Positions 1 to 7,666 of a DNA stretch of 50,250 bases are shown piece by piece. This DNA comes from Gemmatimonadota bacterium (GTDB taxonomy: Bacteria; Gemmatimonadota; Gemmatimonadetes; Gemmatimonadales; Gemmatimonadaceae). Below the pieces are notes generated by a model. It made no database searches. It was not told the DNA's origin and saw only the letters and a program-made list of their open reading frames with translations. How positions within the stretch are numbered: the stretch's first letter is position 1; each line of letters starts with the position of its first letter. The DNA is taken from positions 1 through 50,250 of the forward strand of contig JAJTHG010000006.1 of assembly GCA_021298835.1 (NCBI GenBank), read 5' to 3'. A program made the position numbers and the translations under genes.

Positions 1-154
1 ACCCGTTGCCCTTCCGTCGCGCTTCGCTCCGTCCGCTGCGCGACCGGACGATGACGTCGCGGCCACCGCGGACCCGATCGTCGAGGCCGCCAGGCCGACG
101 CCACGCCGCGCGCCGGTCCCGGAACGACCGGCGCACCACGAACCCCGCGCGTCC
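1..154. other. left window edge, no supported gene
   Basis: No reading frame here can be separated from the antisense of the next gene. Frame 2 on the plus strand is open from the edge and rich in Pro, Ala and Arg, but it simply continues into the shadow of the minus-strand lipoprotein gene. No hairpin followed by a T tract was seen, so neither a terminator nor a gene end is claimed. Confidence 0.4.
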
Positions 155-1465
155 TCAGGTGGGCGGGGGGCCGAGCTGCCCGCGAATCTCGCCCGCCGGG
201 AACTGCGACGAATGGACGTTCACGTAGCCCTGGCCATTGCGGAGCAACGACGACAGGGAGTCGAGGGAAATGGCTGGCTGGCCGCCGATGCTGCGGATGT
301 TCGCCGCCGTGAACGATCCCGTCAGGACTCCATTCGTGCCGGTCAGCGGCGTCAGCATGAGATCGACCAGGATGCCGGCGCTGCTGTTGGGACCGGCGGG
401 CCCGTGGATGTGCATGCCGGTCGGGCTGCTGGCGAGACCCTGGTAGGTCACCACGAAGTTCATGGTCGCGCCGTTGCGCGTGAGGACGGCGGCGCCGCTG
501 GCGGTGGTGTTCACCGGGGTCGGCCGCTCGTTGGCCCCGTTCATCAGCGTGAACAGGGCGCTTGCCGCGACGTTCACCGTCCCCGTCATCCCGGCATGGA
601 TGGTGCAATCGTACGGGTACGTTCCGACCGTCTCGAACACCCGCTGCACCGACGATCCGGAGGTCACGGCGATGTTGCTCGGGGCACCGGATCCCTGGAA
701 GATCACGTTGTGCGCCACGCTGCCGAACGCCCACGTGACGGTGCCCCCCTGGGCGATGGTGCTCGTGGCGGGGGAGAACGTGTTGGCATCCGTCGTCTGG
801 ACGGTGGCGGACGACGCCGCGGTCACCGGTGCCCTGACGGTCACGTCGGTCCCTGCGGTCGCCGTGACCCCATCGCGCGTGAGCGACGTGGTGATCACTG
901 CCGCCCCCGGCGCCACGGCGATGAGCGCACCGCTCGCGTCCACGAGCACCCTCGTCCGGTCGCTCGTGGTGAACGTCGCGCCCGTCGTGCCCGCGATGGG
1001 ATTGCCCCGACCGTCACGCGCCGTGACGGTGATGGAGCCCGTCGCCCCGATCGCGAGGGTGGCTGAACCGACCGTCGCGGTGACCTGCGCGAACCGTTGG
1101 GCCACGGTGACGGCGATCGTGCTGGTGACGCCGCCGCTGGTCGCCGTGATGGTGGCGCCGCCATTGCCAACCGCGGTGACCGTCGCCGTCGTGCCGCTGC
1201 CGGCGACCGTCGCGACACCCGCGTCACTGGTGCTCCAGGTCACCACCGCCCCGGACAGGTTCGCGCCACTCGCGTCGGCCACGGAGGCGGTGAGCGCGCG
1301 CGTCTCCCCCAGGCTCACCAGCGCGCCGCTCGAGGCGGCGGTGATGCTGATGCTCGCCGGCACGGGGGGCGGCGTGGTGGCACCGTCGCCGCCGGCGCAC
1401 GCTGCGGCGAGGCCTGCGACGACGAGGGCACAACGGCGCGCGGCCTGCGAAACTGTTGACGGCAT
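155..1465 (-). CDS. lipoprotein with Ig-like, cupredoxin and CHRD domains
   Basis: 436-aa exported protein. The N-terminus is a lipoprotein-type signal with the likely lipid-attached Cys at 23 (GLAAAC). Residues about 36-210 hold two bacterial Ig-like repeats (Ser/Thr/Val/Gly-rich, with the ...VTWSTSD...VATV pattern). Residues about 215-305 form a cupredoxin: the copper ligands are visible as His in AHNVIF and Cys, His and Met in YDCTIHAGM. The C-terminal 130 residues match a CHRD domain (GMHIHGPAGP, AGEIRGQL). A GGAGAGGT Shine-Dalgarno lies just before the ATG. It is the last of six consecutive minus-strand genes, 95 bp after the kinase-like receptor. A cell-surface copper or electron-carrying role is inferred; the substrate is unknown. 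Confidence 0.85.
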   Translation of the reverse strand: MPSTVSQAARRCALVVAGLAAACAGGDGATTPPPVPASISITAASSGALVSLGETRALTASVADASGANLSGAVVTWSTSDAGVATVAGSGTTATVTAVGNGGATITATSGGVTSTIAVTVAQRFAQVTATVGSATLAIGATGSITVTARDGRGNPIAGTTGATFTTSDRTRVLVDASGALIAVAPGAAVITTSLTRDGVTATAGTDVTVRAPVTAASSATVQTTDANTFSPATSTIAQGGTVTWAFGSVAHNVIFQGSGAPSNIAVTSGSSVQRVFETVGTYPYDCTIHAGMTGTVNVAASALFTLMNGANERPTPVNTTASGAAVLTRNGATMNFVVTYQGLASSPTGMHIHGPAGPNSSAGILVDLMLTPLTGTNGVLTGSFTAANIRSIGGQPAISLDSLSSLLRNGQGYVNVHSSQFPAGEIRGQLGPPPT

Positions 1466-1560
1466 CCCGACCTCTCCGGCTGAGTGAAAGCATGACGCAT
1501 CGTGCGTCGGTCCGGAGTGCTGACCGGATGAGCGCCGGGACTATTCCCGCCCTGCGCCGG

Positions 1561-3732
1561 TCACCGGGTCACGGCCCCGATGCGTCCGACACGAACCCAG
1601 GCCTCGAGCGCCTCGGCGGCCGCACCCACCCGCCGCGCCGGGTCCGGGTGAATCATGCGCTGCACCAGCGCCAGCAGTTCCGCGTGCCGCGGCGACGGGC
1701 CCGGCAGCGAGGGTGCCGACGGCCTCGCCTCCTCCGCGGGGCGGTCCGCGTGCAGGTCGCCGCTGGCACCGGAGGCGATGCCGGACGGCGACGGCGGGCC
1801 CGCCAGCTTGCTGCCCAGCAAGTCCAGTGGCGACTGCGACGCGAACGGCGTCCGGCCGGTGAGGCATTCGTAGAGCACCACGCCGGTCGAGTAGATGTCC
1901 GCCGCAGGGCCATTGGCGCCGCCGATGAGCGACTCCGGCGCCATGTACTCCGCGGCGCCGACGCGGGCCCCGCCGAGGTCGCGGCTCGACTGGCCCGCCC
2001 GGTTCACCCGTCGGACGCCGTCCCCCGCCCCGGTGATGTCGAGCTTCACGACGCCGGCGCGCGAGACCAGCACGCGGCGTGACGTGACGCGTCCGTGCGT
2101 CACGCCCGCCGAGTGCAGCGCGGCCAGGCCACGCAACAACTGTCGGGCGACGGCCGCGACCGGCGACGCCTCCATCGCACCGTGGCGCGACAGGAGGTCC
2201 GCGAGCGACATGCCGTCCACGAACTCGAGACTGACGAATCGGATCCCCTCCGCCTCCCCGACGTCCACGACGCCGACCACGTGCCGATGATCGACGCGCG
2301 GGAACCCCAGCGCCTCCGCCGCGGCGCTCCCCGCCGGGCGGTGGACGAGCCCCGCCCCGTCGAAGCCATTGGCACGCAGCAGACGCAGGGCTACCACCGC
2401 ACGGCGCGCGATGTCCCACGCCCGGAAGACCGCGCCGGCCTCCCCGCGCCCGAGCTCCGCGTCGAGTCGGTAACGCTGCGCGACCAGCATTCCCGGCCGC
2501 CACGCAGTGCCGCGGTGCGCCACGTGCCGGAAGGCCAGCGTGCGCGCCCCCACCCTGCCGTGATGCAGACGGTCGGCGTCGGTCACCGGAAGGGCGGCGA
2601 GCACCGCGCGCACCGTGTCCTGGTCGTTCGCCTCCACGACCAGGGCGTTGATGGCGTCGGTCAGGGCCCGGACCTCGGTCGAGGCATGCAGCGCACGCCG
2701 GCGCTCCGGTTCCGTCCGGGCGTCCGGCGCCCACCCATGCGCCACCAGTTCGACGACTTGCGTCGTCAACGCCGAGATGGGACGAGCGACGGCCCTCGAC
2801 GTGAGCCCCGCGGCGAGGAACGCTCCCAGCAGGCCGATCACGGCCGCGAGGAACAGTGACGCACGCACCGGTCCCAGACTCGCGAGGGCCTCGTCGCTCG
2901 CCTGCAGCACGACGTAGCCCCCGACCGGTGTGCCACCCGCCGTGGCGAGCATGCTGCGATGCAGCATCCAGGTTCGGCGCGCGTGCACCACCTCCCGATG
3001 CGCACTCGTGCCGGTCGCCGGCGTGGTCGCGACCGCGCGCACCACCGCGTGGCGCAGCGCCGTGTCGCCCGCGAGGCTCGTCGCGACCGCGCGGGGGCGC
3101 CCCTGGTCGTCGAGGACGAAGAACAGCAGCGCCTGGTCGGTGGCGAGCGCGATGTCGGCGGCCGTCAGGCTGTCGAGCACCCGGGTCGCGACCAGCACCC
3201 CGAAGGGCATGCCTCCCGGTGCCATGATCGGCACGGCGGTGGCCTGGAACAGCACCGAATCGCCCGAGGCGCCGAAGCCGGTGCTGCTCTGCCCGCGGAG
3301 TGCCGCCGAGACGAGCGGCACGCGCGCCATCGGCTCGCCGAACGCCGAGGGCTCGTCCGACTTCGCGATGAGGTGGCCGCCGTCGTCGGTGATGAACACC
3401 CACGAGGCCTCGAGCTGCTCGACGGCCTCGAACGCCTGGTCGAGGATGTCATCGCGCCGGCGCTCGGCGACGAGTGTCCGGAAGTACGGCCCCTGCACGA
3501 ACACGCGCGCCCCACCGCCAAGACTGCGGCCGCGACCGGCCAGCAGCTGGGCGACGAGATCGGCCGACTGCTCGAGCGACTGGCGCGCCGAGTTCCGCGC
3601 GGCGCGACGCGCCCCGACGCTGGCCACACCGAGCACGCTCGCGAGCAGGATCAACACCAGCCCGGCGGTGCCGGTGAACACGCGCCACGGCAACCGGTGC
3701 CACGGCAGCGACACGACGCGACGCCCCCCCAC
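1561..3732 (-). CDS. CACHE-HAMP membrane receptor with a serine/threonine pseudokinase domain
   Basis: 723 aa. A membrane segment at about 19-41 is followed by a periplasmic double-CACHE-like sensor (about 42-280), a second membrane segment (about 288-310), a HAMP-like linker and, from about 421, a eukaryotic-type kinase fold. The glycine loop (GRGEAG, 428-433), the APE motif (598-600) and the DIYSTGVVLYE helix are present. The catalytic residues are not: the beta-3 Lys is Arg450 (VALR), HRD is HGR (546-548) with Arg at the Asn position, and DFG is ITG (566-568). This predicts a pseudokinase that may bind nucleotide but not phosphorylate. The GTG start lies 3 bp after the cupredoxin gene, so the two are cotranscribed. 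The frame is intact, so this is not simple decay. Ligand and partner are unknown. Confidence 0.85.
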   Translation of the reverse strand: MGGRRVVSLPWHRLPWRVFTGTAGLVLILLASVLGVASVGARRAARNSARQSLEQSADLVAQLLAGRGRSLGGGARVFVQGPYFRTLVAERRRDDILDQAFEAVEQLEASWVFITDDGGHLIAKSDEPSAFGEPMARVPLVSAALRGQSSTGFGASGDSVLFQATAVPIMAPGGMPFGVLVATRVLDSLTAADIALATDQALLFFVLDDQGRPRAVATSLAGDTALRHAVVRAVATTPATGTSAHREVVHARRTWMLHRSMLATAGGTPVGGYVVLQASDEALASLGPVRASLFLAAVIGLLGAFLAAGLTSRAVARPISALTTQVVELVAHGWAPDARTEPERRRALHASTEVRALTDAINALVVEANDQDTVRAVLAALPVTDADRLHHGRVGARTLAFRHVAHRGTAWRPGMLVAQRYRLDAELGRGEAGAVFRAWDIARRAVVALRLLRANGFDGAGLVHRPAGSAAAEALGFPRVDHRHVVGVVDVGEAEGIRFVSLEFVDGMSLADLLSRHGAMEASPVAAVARQLLRGLAALHSAGVTHGRVTSRRVLVSRAGVVKLDITGAGDGVRRVNRAGQSSRDLGGARVGAAEYMAPESLIGGANGPAADIYSTGVVLYECLTGRTPFASQSPLDLLGSKLAGPPSPSGIASGASGDLHADRPAEEARPSAPSLPGPSPRHAELLALVQRMIHPDPARRVGAAAEALEAWVRVGRIGAVTR

Positions 3733-3735
3733 GTC

Positions 3736-4443
3736 TCAATACCGGTCGGCGCGCGTCGCCGCGTACGGCTGGCCGAACTTGTTGCTGTGGGCCCTCGCCA
3801 CGTAGCCGCGCGCATCCAGCGCGAGCGTGAGCGACACCCCGTCGCCGGTGATGCGCAGCGTCTCGACGTGCTCGGCCGCGCGCTCGTGCCACACGCGCAG
3901 GGTCCACGTGCCCGTCGGCACGTCCGGAATCTCGAACGTCCCGTCGGCGCGGGCGCGCGTCGCGTAGGGCGTGCGGACAGCGACCACGTAATTGACCATG
4001 CGCGCGTGGATGTTGCAGTACACCGCATACACGCCCGGCGTGTGGAAGGTCGCCGCCCGCGTCCGGCCGGACCGGTACAGGCCGAGGTCGAACGCGCCGA
4101 GCGAGGAGTTGGAGAACACGTTGTGGCTGAACGGATCCTCGTTGGGATACGCCACGCTCCCCCCGACGCCGACCAACTGCACGTGGGGCTCGAATTCGCG
4201 CCGTCGCATGTCCACCGTGGCCCGCTCCATCCACGCCGGTCGCTTCGCCGATGCCGCATCGCCGTCGAGCGACACGATCACGTCGGACAGGTCGGCCGAG
4301 GACGCGCCCGCCCGCTCGATGAGCCGGACTTGGCCACGCACCGTGACCTGCGCGTCGAGTCGCACGTGCGGGGCGACCCCCGCCGATGCGCACACGGCGA
4401 GCAGCGACAGGCGAATGGACCGCCGCACGCGCGCGCGTCGCAT
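3736..4443 (-). CDS. periplasmic cupredoxin/carboxypeptidase-regulatory-like protein
   Basis: 235 aa with a signal peptide (Arg-rich start, cleavage near LDAQV). The centre has the copper-ligand pattern of a plastocyanin-like fold: His in SHNVFSN, then Cys, His and Met in YCNIHARM. A C-terminal beta-sandwich (GTFEIPDVPTGTWTLRVW) resembles carboxypeptidase regulatory domains. Similar proteins are often labelled methylamine utilization protein, but no methylamine dehydrogenase gene is near, so that name is not used here. The start was placed at 4443, where the stop of the upstream barrel gene overlaps it by one base (TGATG); a longer in-frame extension would run through the barrel gene. It sits between that gene and the pseudokinase receptor and may supply the signal they sense. 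Confidence 0.8.
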   Translation of the reverse strand: MRRARVRRSIRLSLLAVCASAGVAPHVRLDAQVTVRGQVRLIERAGASSADLSDVIVSLDGDAASAKRPAWMERATVDMRRREFEPHVQLVGVGGSVAYPNEDPFSHNVFSNSSLGAFDLGLYRSGRTRAATFHTPGVYAVYCNIHARMVNYVVAVRTPYATRARADGTFEIPDVPTGTWTLRVWHERAAEHVETLRITGDGVSLTLALDARGYVARAHSNKFGQPYAATRADRY

Positions 4444-5831
4444 CAGAGGTCCACGCCGAACGCGAGGTTCCAATGCTGCGCGCGCCACGGCCCGTCGGCG
4501 TAGTGCGTGCGGAAACGCCGGTACTCGAGACTCATGAACAGCGGCATCGCCGGGCGCCACGTGACGTGCAGGGCGCAGACGCCGTTCCGTCGGCGGTCGG
4601 CACGGTCGCCGGATACGCGATCGGTGCCGCAGCCGATGCCCTGCACCAGCGACGGCTGCCATTGCGCATTCAGCTGCAGCCAGCCGGCCGTGCCCGTCAG
4701 CGGGAGGCCGGGCTCGCTCGCCGACACCCCCAGGGTCCCGAAGTTCTGGCCGATCCCCCCGCCCCCGAGCCCGCGCAGCAGCGCGCCGCGGTAGGCCTCG
4801 CCGCGCACCTCCACCCCATGGCCGAGGGCCGCATGGACGTCCGCCGCGATCGCCCAGCTCCGAAGCGTGTTCGACGGGGACGGGCGCAGCCACCCCACGT
4901 GCGATCCCACGCCGACCTCGACCCCCGATCGCCACACGCCTTGGGCGGGACGATCGTCGAGGTCGGTGCCGTGCCGCAGGCGGACCCGCGATTGGAGCGC
5001 CGGACGGCCGCTGGCCTGCCCGAGGTCCATGGTGCCGGTGGCGCCCGGCGAACGCTCGGATGCGTTGGGTGACATGATCGCGCCCTGTGCCGCCACGGCC
5101 CACTCGCCTCGCGTGGCGAGCGTGCGCGTGACCCGGAACTGCGGCAACCAATTCCAGAGGTTGCCCGCTGCCGCGAACACGGGGATCGCCACGCCGGCCG
5201 TACTCACGGGATTGAGGTCGGAGATGAGCGGCGTGTCCATGCCTACGAGCACCTCGGTACGCGGCCACACGAGAAAGAGCCGCGCCGTCCGCAAACGGGG
5301 CTCCGGGAAGAGCGGTGGCGAGGCGTCGAGCGCACGAGCGAAGAAGTCCAGCTCGAAATCAACGAGCAACGTCGCCCCCGCCACGCTGTCCATGCTCGCA
5401 CTGCCCCCCAGAAGCGACTGACGCATGGACATGCCGAGCACCTGCGGTCGTCCGCGCCCGCCTCCCGCTGTCGGCGCTGGCGTCGCGAACACCGGGATCT
5501 CGGCTGCGGTGCCCACCCCGCGGGTGCCCGAGGCGTTGACCACAAGCCGCGCCGACAGGTCGAGCTGGATGCGGGACCGCAGCCGGACGCCACTCGCCGC
5601 CTCGGTCGCCACCCGCTGCTGGAGCAGCGCGAGCGCCGAATCGGTCCGGGCCAGTCGGGCTGCGAGGGAATCAACGGTCATGGCCAACCGCGCGCGTTCC
5701 GCGCTGTCAGCCGCTTGCGCGCGCACCGCCGACGGACACGCGCCGGACAGCGCGAGCGCAAGCGCGAGCGCAAGCGCGGGCGCAAGCGCAAGCGCGGGCG
5801 CGGCACAACGCGCCCGGGAGAGGGTCGTCAC
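4443..5831 (-). CDS. outer-membrane beta-barrel (DcaP/porin-like) protein
   Basis: 462 aa. The signal peptide has an unusual Leu/Ala repeat core and likely cleavage after VRAQA. A short coiled coil (about 45-75, DSLAARLARTDSALALLQQRV) precedes alternating beta strands to a C-terminal strand ending FGVDL, as in trimeric porins of the DcaP type. No plug domain or TonB box is seen, so it is not a TonB receptor. The start is GTG at 5831. It overlaps the cupredoxin gene by one base and lies 126 bp after the anti-sigma gene, so the whole group may share a transcript. The transported substrate cannot be read from the sequence. Assignment rests on overall pattern rather than a signature motif. Confidence 0.65.
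   Translation of the reverse strand: MTTLSRARCAAPALALAPALALALALALSGACPSAVRAQAADSAERARLAMTVDSLAARLARTDSALALLQQRVATEAASGVRLRSRIQLDLSARLVVNASGTRGVGTAAEIPVFATPAPTAGGGRGRPQVLGMSMRQSLLGGSASMDSVAGATLLVDFELDFFARALDASPPLFPEPRLRTARLFLVWPRTEVLVGMDTPLISDLNPVSTAGVAIPVFAAAGNLWNWLPQFRVTRTLATRGEWAVAAQGAIMSPNASERSPGATGTMDLGQASGRPALQSRVRLRHGTDLDDRPAQGVWRSGVEVGVGSHVGWLRPSPSNTLRSWAIAADVHAALGHGVEVRGEAYRGALLRGLGGGGIGQNFGTLGVSASEPGLPLTGTAGWLQLNAQWQPSLVQGIGCGTDRVSGDRADRRRNGVCALHVTWRPAMPLFMSLEYRRFRTHYADGPWRAQHWNLAFGVDL
5751..5804. repeat. nine copies of a hexanucleotide CGCRRG repeat inside a signal peptide
   Basis: Nine consecutive 6-bp units (variants CGCGAG, CGCAAG, CGCGGG and a final CGCGGC). On the coding strand they specify the alternating Leu/Pro-Ala hydrophobic core of the outer-membrane barrel protein. 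Gain or loss of units would keep the frame but change the length of the hydrophobic stretch. Confidence 0.9.
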
Positions 5832-5957
5832 CGCTCAGTTGGCGCTGGGACGCACCGTTCCGGCGTGGCGCGCGACCGCGATCGTCGGCGGACCTGGCAC
5901 GCCACCAATAGGCACCTGGCATGGCGGCTTCGCAATCCAGCACGCGCGGTACGCGGC

Positions 5958-6887
5958 TCATCGGGGGCGGGCGGACGGCCGACGGGAGGCCCCGGCTTGA
6001 CCGGCCTGCGACGGCGACGACCGCAGGGCGCGCAACCGGTCGAGCGTGGTCGCCCCCATGAGGACCGACGCCCCGCCCGGCGTCCGCCAGACCAGCAGGC
6101 GGAGCGAGTCGGCGCGCGTTCCCGCCACCACCGAGTCCCCGGCACCGAGCAGGGAAGGAGAGTGGCGAAGGACGCCGTCCGGCACCGCGTACTGGACGAG
6201 CAGCCGCCCCTCGTGGCGGTACGCCAGCGCGCCGATCAGCTCCCCCCACGCGGAGGTGGTCCACACGGCCTCCAGGTCGAGAGCGGGATGCACGAGGGGC
6301 ACGAGGGCCATGCCAAGGGCGCGACGGACGGCGTCAACGTCGCGGTCGCGTCCCGGGAGCGGACCCGTCAGCGCCTGCCACTGCGCCGTCAGCGAGTCGA
6401 GGAGCGGCGCGGCGCCGACCGCCACCGGTGCACCCGAACCGACGGGCGCGGCGTCCGGGCGGGGCGCACGCGACGGCTCGCGCAGCGTTACGCCCGCCCA
6501 CCACAACAGCGGGAGCCCGGCCGCGAGTCCGATCCAGCGCCACCGCACGCCAAGCCCCGTGACACCTGTCGGCTGTCGCGGCGCGACCACGGGTACCGGC
6601 ACCGGCGCGGCGGCGAGAGCGCTCCGGATGCGCGTGTGCAACGCGGCCGACGCGACGGGTCCACCGAGTTGCCCGAGACTCGCCGCCAGCTGGCGCTGGA
6701 GCGCGACCTCCTTGGTGCAGCGACGGCACGCAACCAGGTGCGCCTCCACCTGCCCCGCGGCTTCCGGGGGCAATTCGCCGTCGATGTACGTGGCCAGCAG
6801 CGACGCGATCACCTCGTGCCGCTCGGATTCGCGTTGCCAGTCGTGCGGCAGCCGATGGGGAATCGCTCCCTGCGAGTGCTCACTCAT
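5958..6887 (-). CDS. zinc-finger anti-sigma factor
   Basis: 309 aa. The N-terminus carries the zinc-binding anti-sigma signature His50-x3-Cys54-x2-Cys57 (EAHLVACRRC) after a helical YIDGELPPEAAGQVEAH stretch. A single membrane segment lies at about 117-135 (WIGLAAGLPLLWWAGVTL), followed by a large extracytoplasmic domain of unknown fold (about 170 residues). The start is set at 6887 because its ATG overlaps the sigma-factor stop as ATGA; an upstream in-frame start would run back into the sigma gene. The role is to hold the neighbouring ECF sigma factor at the membrane until an envelope signal arrives. Zinc-finger anti-sigmas can be redox sensitive, which is notable next to two cupredoxin genes. 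Confidence 0.85.
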   Translation of the reverse strand: MSEHSQGAIPHRLPHDWQRESERHEVIASLLATYIDGELPPEAAGQVEAHLVACRRCTKEVALQRQLAASLGQLGGPVASAALHTRIRSALAAAPVPVPVVAPRQPTGVTGLGVRWRWIGLAAGLPLLWWAGVTLREPSRAPRPDAAPVGSGAPVAVGAAPLLDSLTAQWQALTGPLPGRDRDVDAVRRALGMALVPLVHPALDLEAVWTTSAWGELIGALAYRHEGRLLVQYAVPDGVLRHSPSLLGAGDSVVAGTRADSLRLLVWRTPGGASVLMGATTLDRLRALRSSPSQAGQAGASRRPSARPR

Positions 6888-7492
6888 GACGACCTCGGCA
6901 TGCGGCGGATCCCGCTGTCCACCGGGGCGCCCAGCGCCCACTCGCGCCCGCGCTCGGCGATCACTGCCGCGAGCAGTCGTCGCCCGCGGGACATGCGACT
7001 CATGACGGTACCGATGGGGGCCCCCACCGTGTCGGCGATCTCGGCGTACGTGAAGCCTTCGATGTCATGCAGTTCCACCGCCGTGGCGAAGTCCTCCGGG
7101 ATGGCCGCGAGCGCCGCCTGCAGCACCTCGCGATCGAGCCGATGCGCCATCTCGTCGAACACGGACTCGCCGCTGCCAGCGACCAGCGACTCGTGTACGT
7201 CGTCGAGCCGCGTGATGGGTAGCAGTCGGGCGCGACGGGCCAGACGCTCCGATGATTCACTCAAGACCGACCGCAGGATGCGATACAGCCATGCGCGCGC
7301 GCTACCCGGGTCCCGCAGCTCGTCGAACGCGGCCCACGCCCGCAGGCAGGTGTCCTGCACCGCGTCCTCGGCGTCCACCAGCGTGGCCGTGCGACGCGAC
7401 GCGAACCCCAGCAGACGATCGAGGTGCGGGAGGACGAGGGCCTCGAACGCCCGCTGGCGGTCGTCCGGTGTGGAGTGGCGTTGCCTCGGCAT
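6884..7492 (-). CDS. ECF-type RNA polymerase sigma factor
   Basis: 202 aa, the usual size for this family. Region 2 spans about 15-85 (EDAVQDTCLRAWAAF, ARAWLYRILRS) and region 4 about 135-185 (YAEIADTVGAPIGTVMSRMSRGRRLL), the helix-turn-helix that reads the -35 element. The start is the ATG at 7490-7492 (MPRQRHS). A much longer in-frame opening extends upstream but runs antisense through the amylase gene and is not coding. The stop overlaps the anti-sigma start by 4 bases, so the two are translationally coupled. A TAACTT box about 28 bases upstream of the ATG is a possible promoter element. It heads the six-gene minus-strand run ending at 155. Confidence 0.9.
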   Translation of the reverse strand: MPRQRHSTPDDRQRAFEALVLPHLDRLLGFASRRTATLVDAEDAVQDTCLRAWAAFDELRDPGSARAWLYRILRSVLSESSERLARRARLLPITRLDDVHESLVAGSGESVFDEMAHRLDREVLQAALAAIPEDFATAVELHDIEGFTYAEIADTVGAPIGTVMSRMSRGRRLLAAVIAERGREWALGAPVDSGIRRMPRSS

Positions 7493-7552
7493 ACAGTGGA
7501 AGAGGGGTCGAGGGGCGAAGTTATTCCCACCGCCCGCCCCCGGCGAGCGATC

Positions 7553-7602
7553 CGGCGCCCCCCCCCGGTGCCCCCCCCGGCGCCCCACCCGGCGCCTCCC
7601 CG
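7553..7602. repeat. period-12 GGCGCC-C-tract tandem repeat
   Basis: Four units of 12-13 bp, each starting GGYGCC and followed by a C run, sit between the divergent sigma-factor and amylase genes. On the minus strand each unit gives a run of three or more G, so four closely spaced G runs could fold into a G-quadruplex upstream of the sigma-factor gene. Confidence 0.8.
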
Positions 7603-7654
7603 ACACCAGGGCGTTCCCGCCCCCCGCCACGTGGCTCGAATGCGGTCCGGTCCG

Positions 7655-7660
7655 TAACCT
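7655..7660 (+). promoter_or_regulatory. -10 element for leaderless amylase transcript
   Basis: TAACCT lies exactly 6 bases before the ATG at 7667, so transcription would begin at or beside the start codon. No Shine-Dalgarno is present. The -35 is weak (TGGCTC at 7632-7637). Confidence 0.5.
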
Positions 7661-7666
7661 CCCGGC

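Noticed and set aside
1561..3732. Sequencing error or frameshift as the reason for the missing kinase motifs
   Set aside because: The frame is open throughout, the motifs before and after (glycine loop, APE, DIYSTGVVLYE) are in the same frame, and the three losses are separate substitutions.
3736..4443. Methylamine utilization protein
   Set aside because: This label is common for such cupredoxin proteins, but no methylamine dehydrogenase or maturation gene is present.
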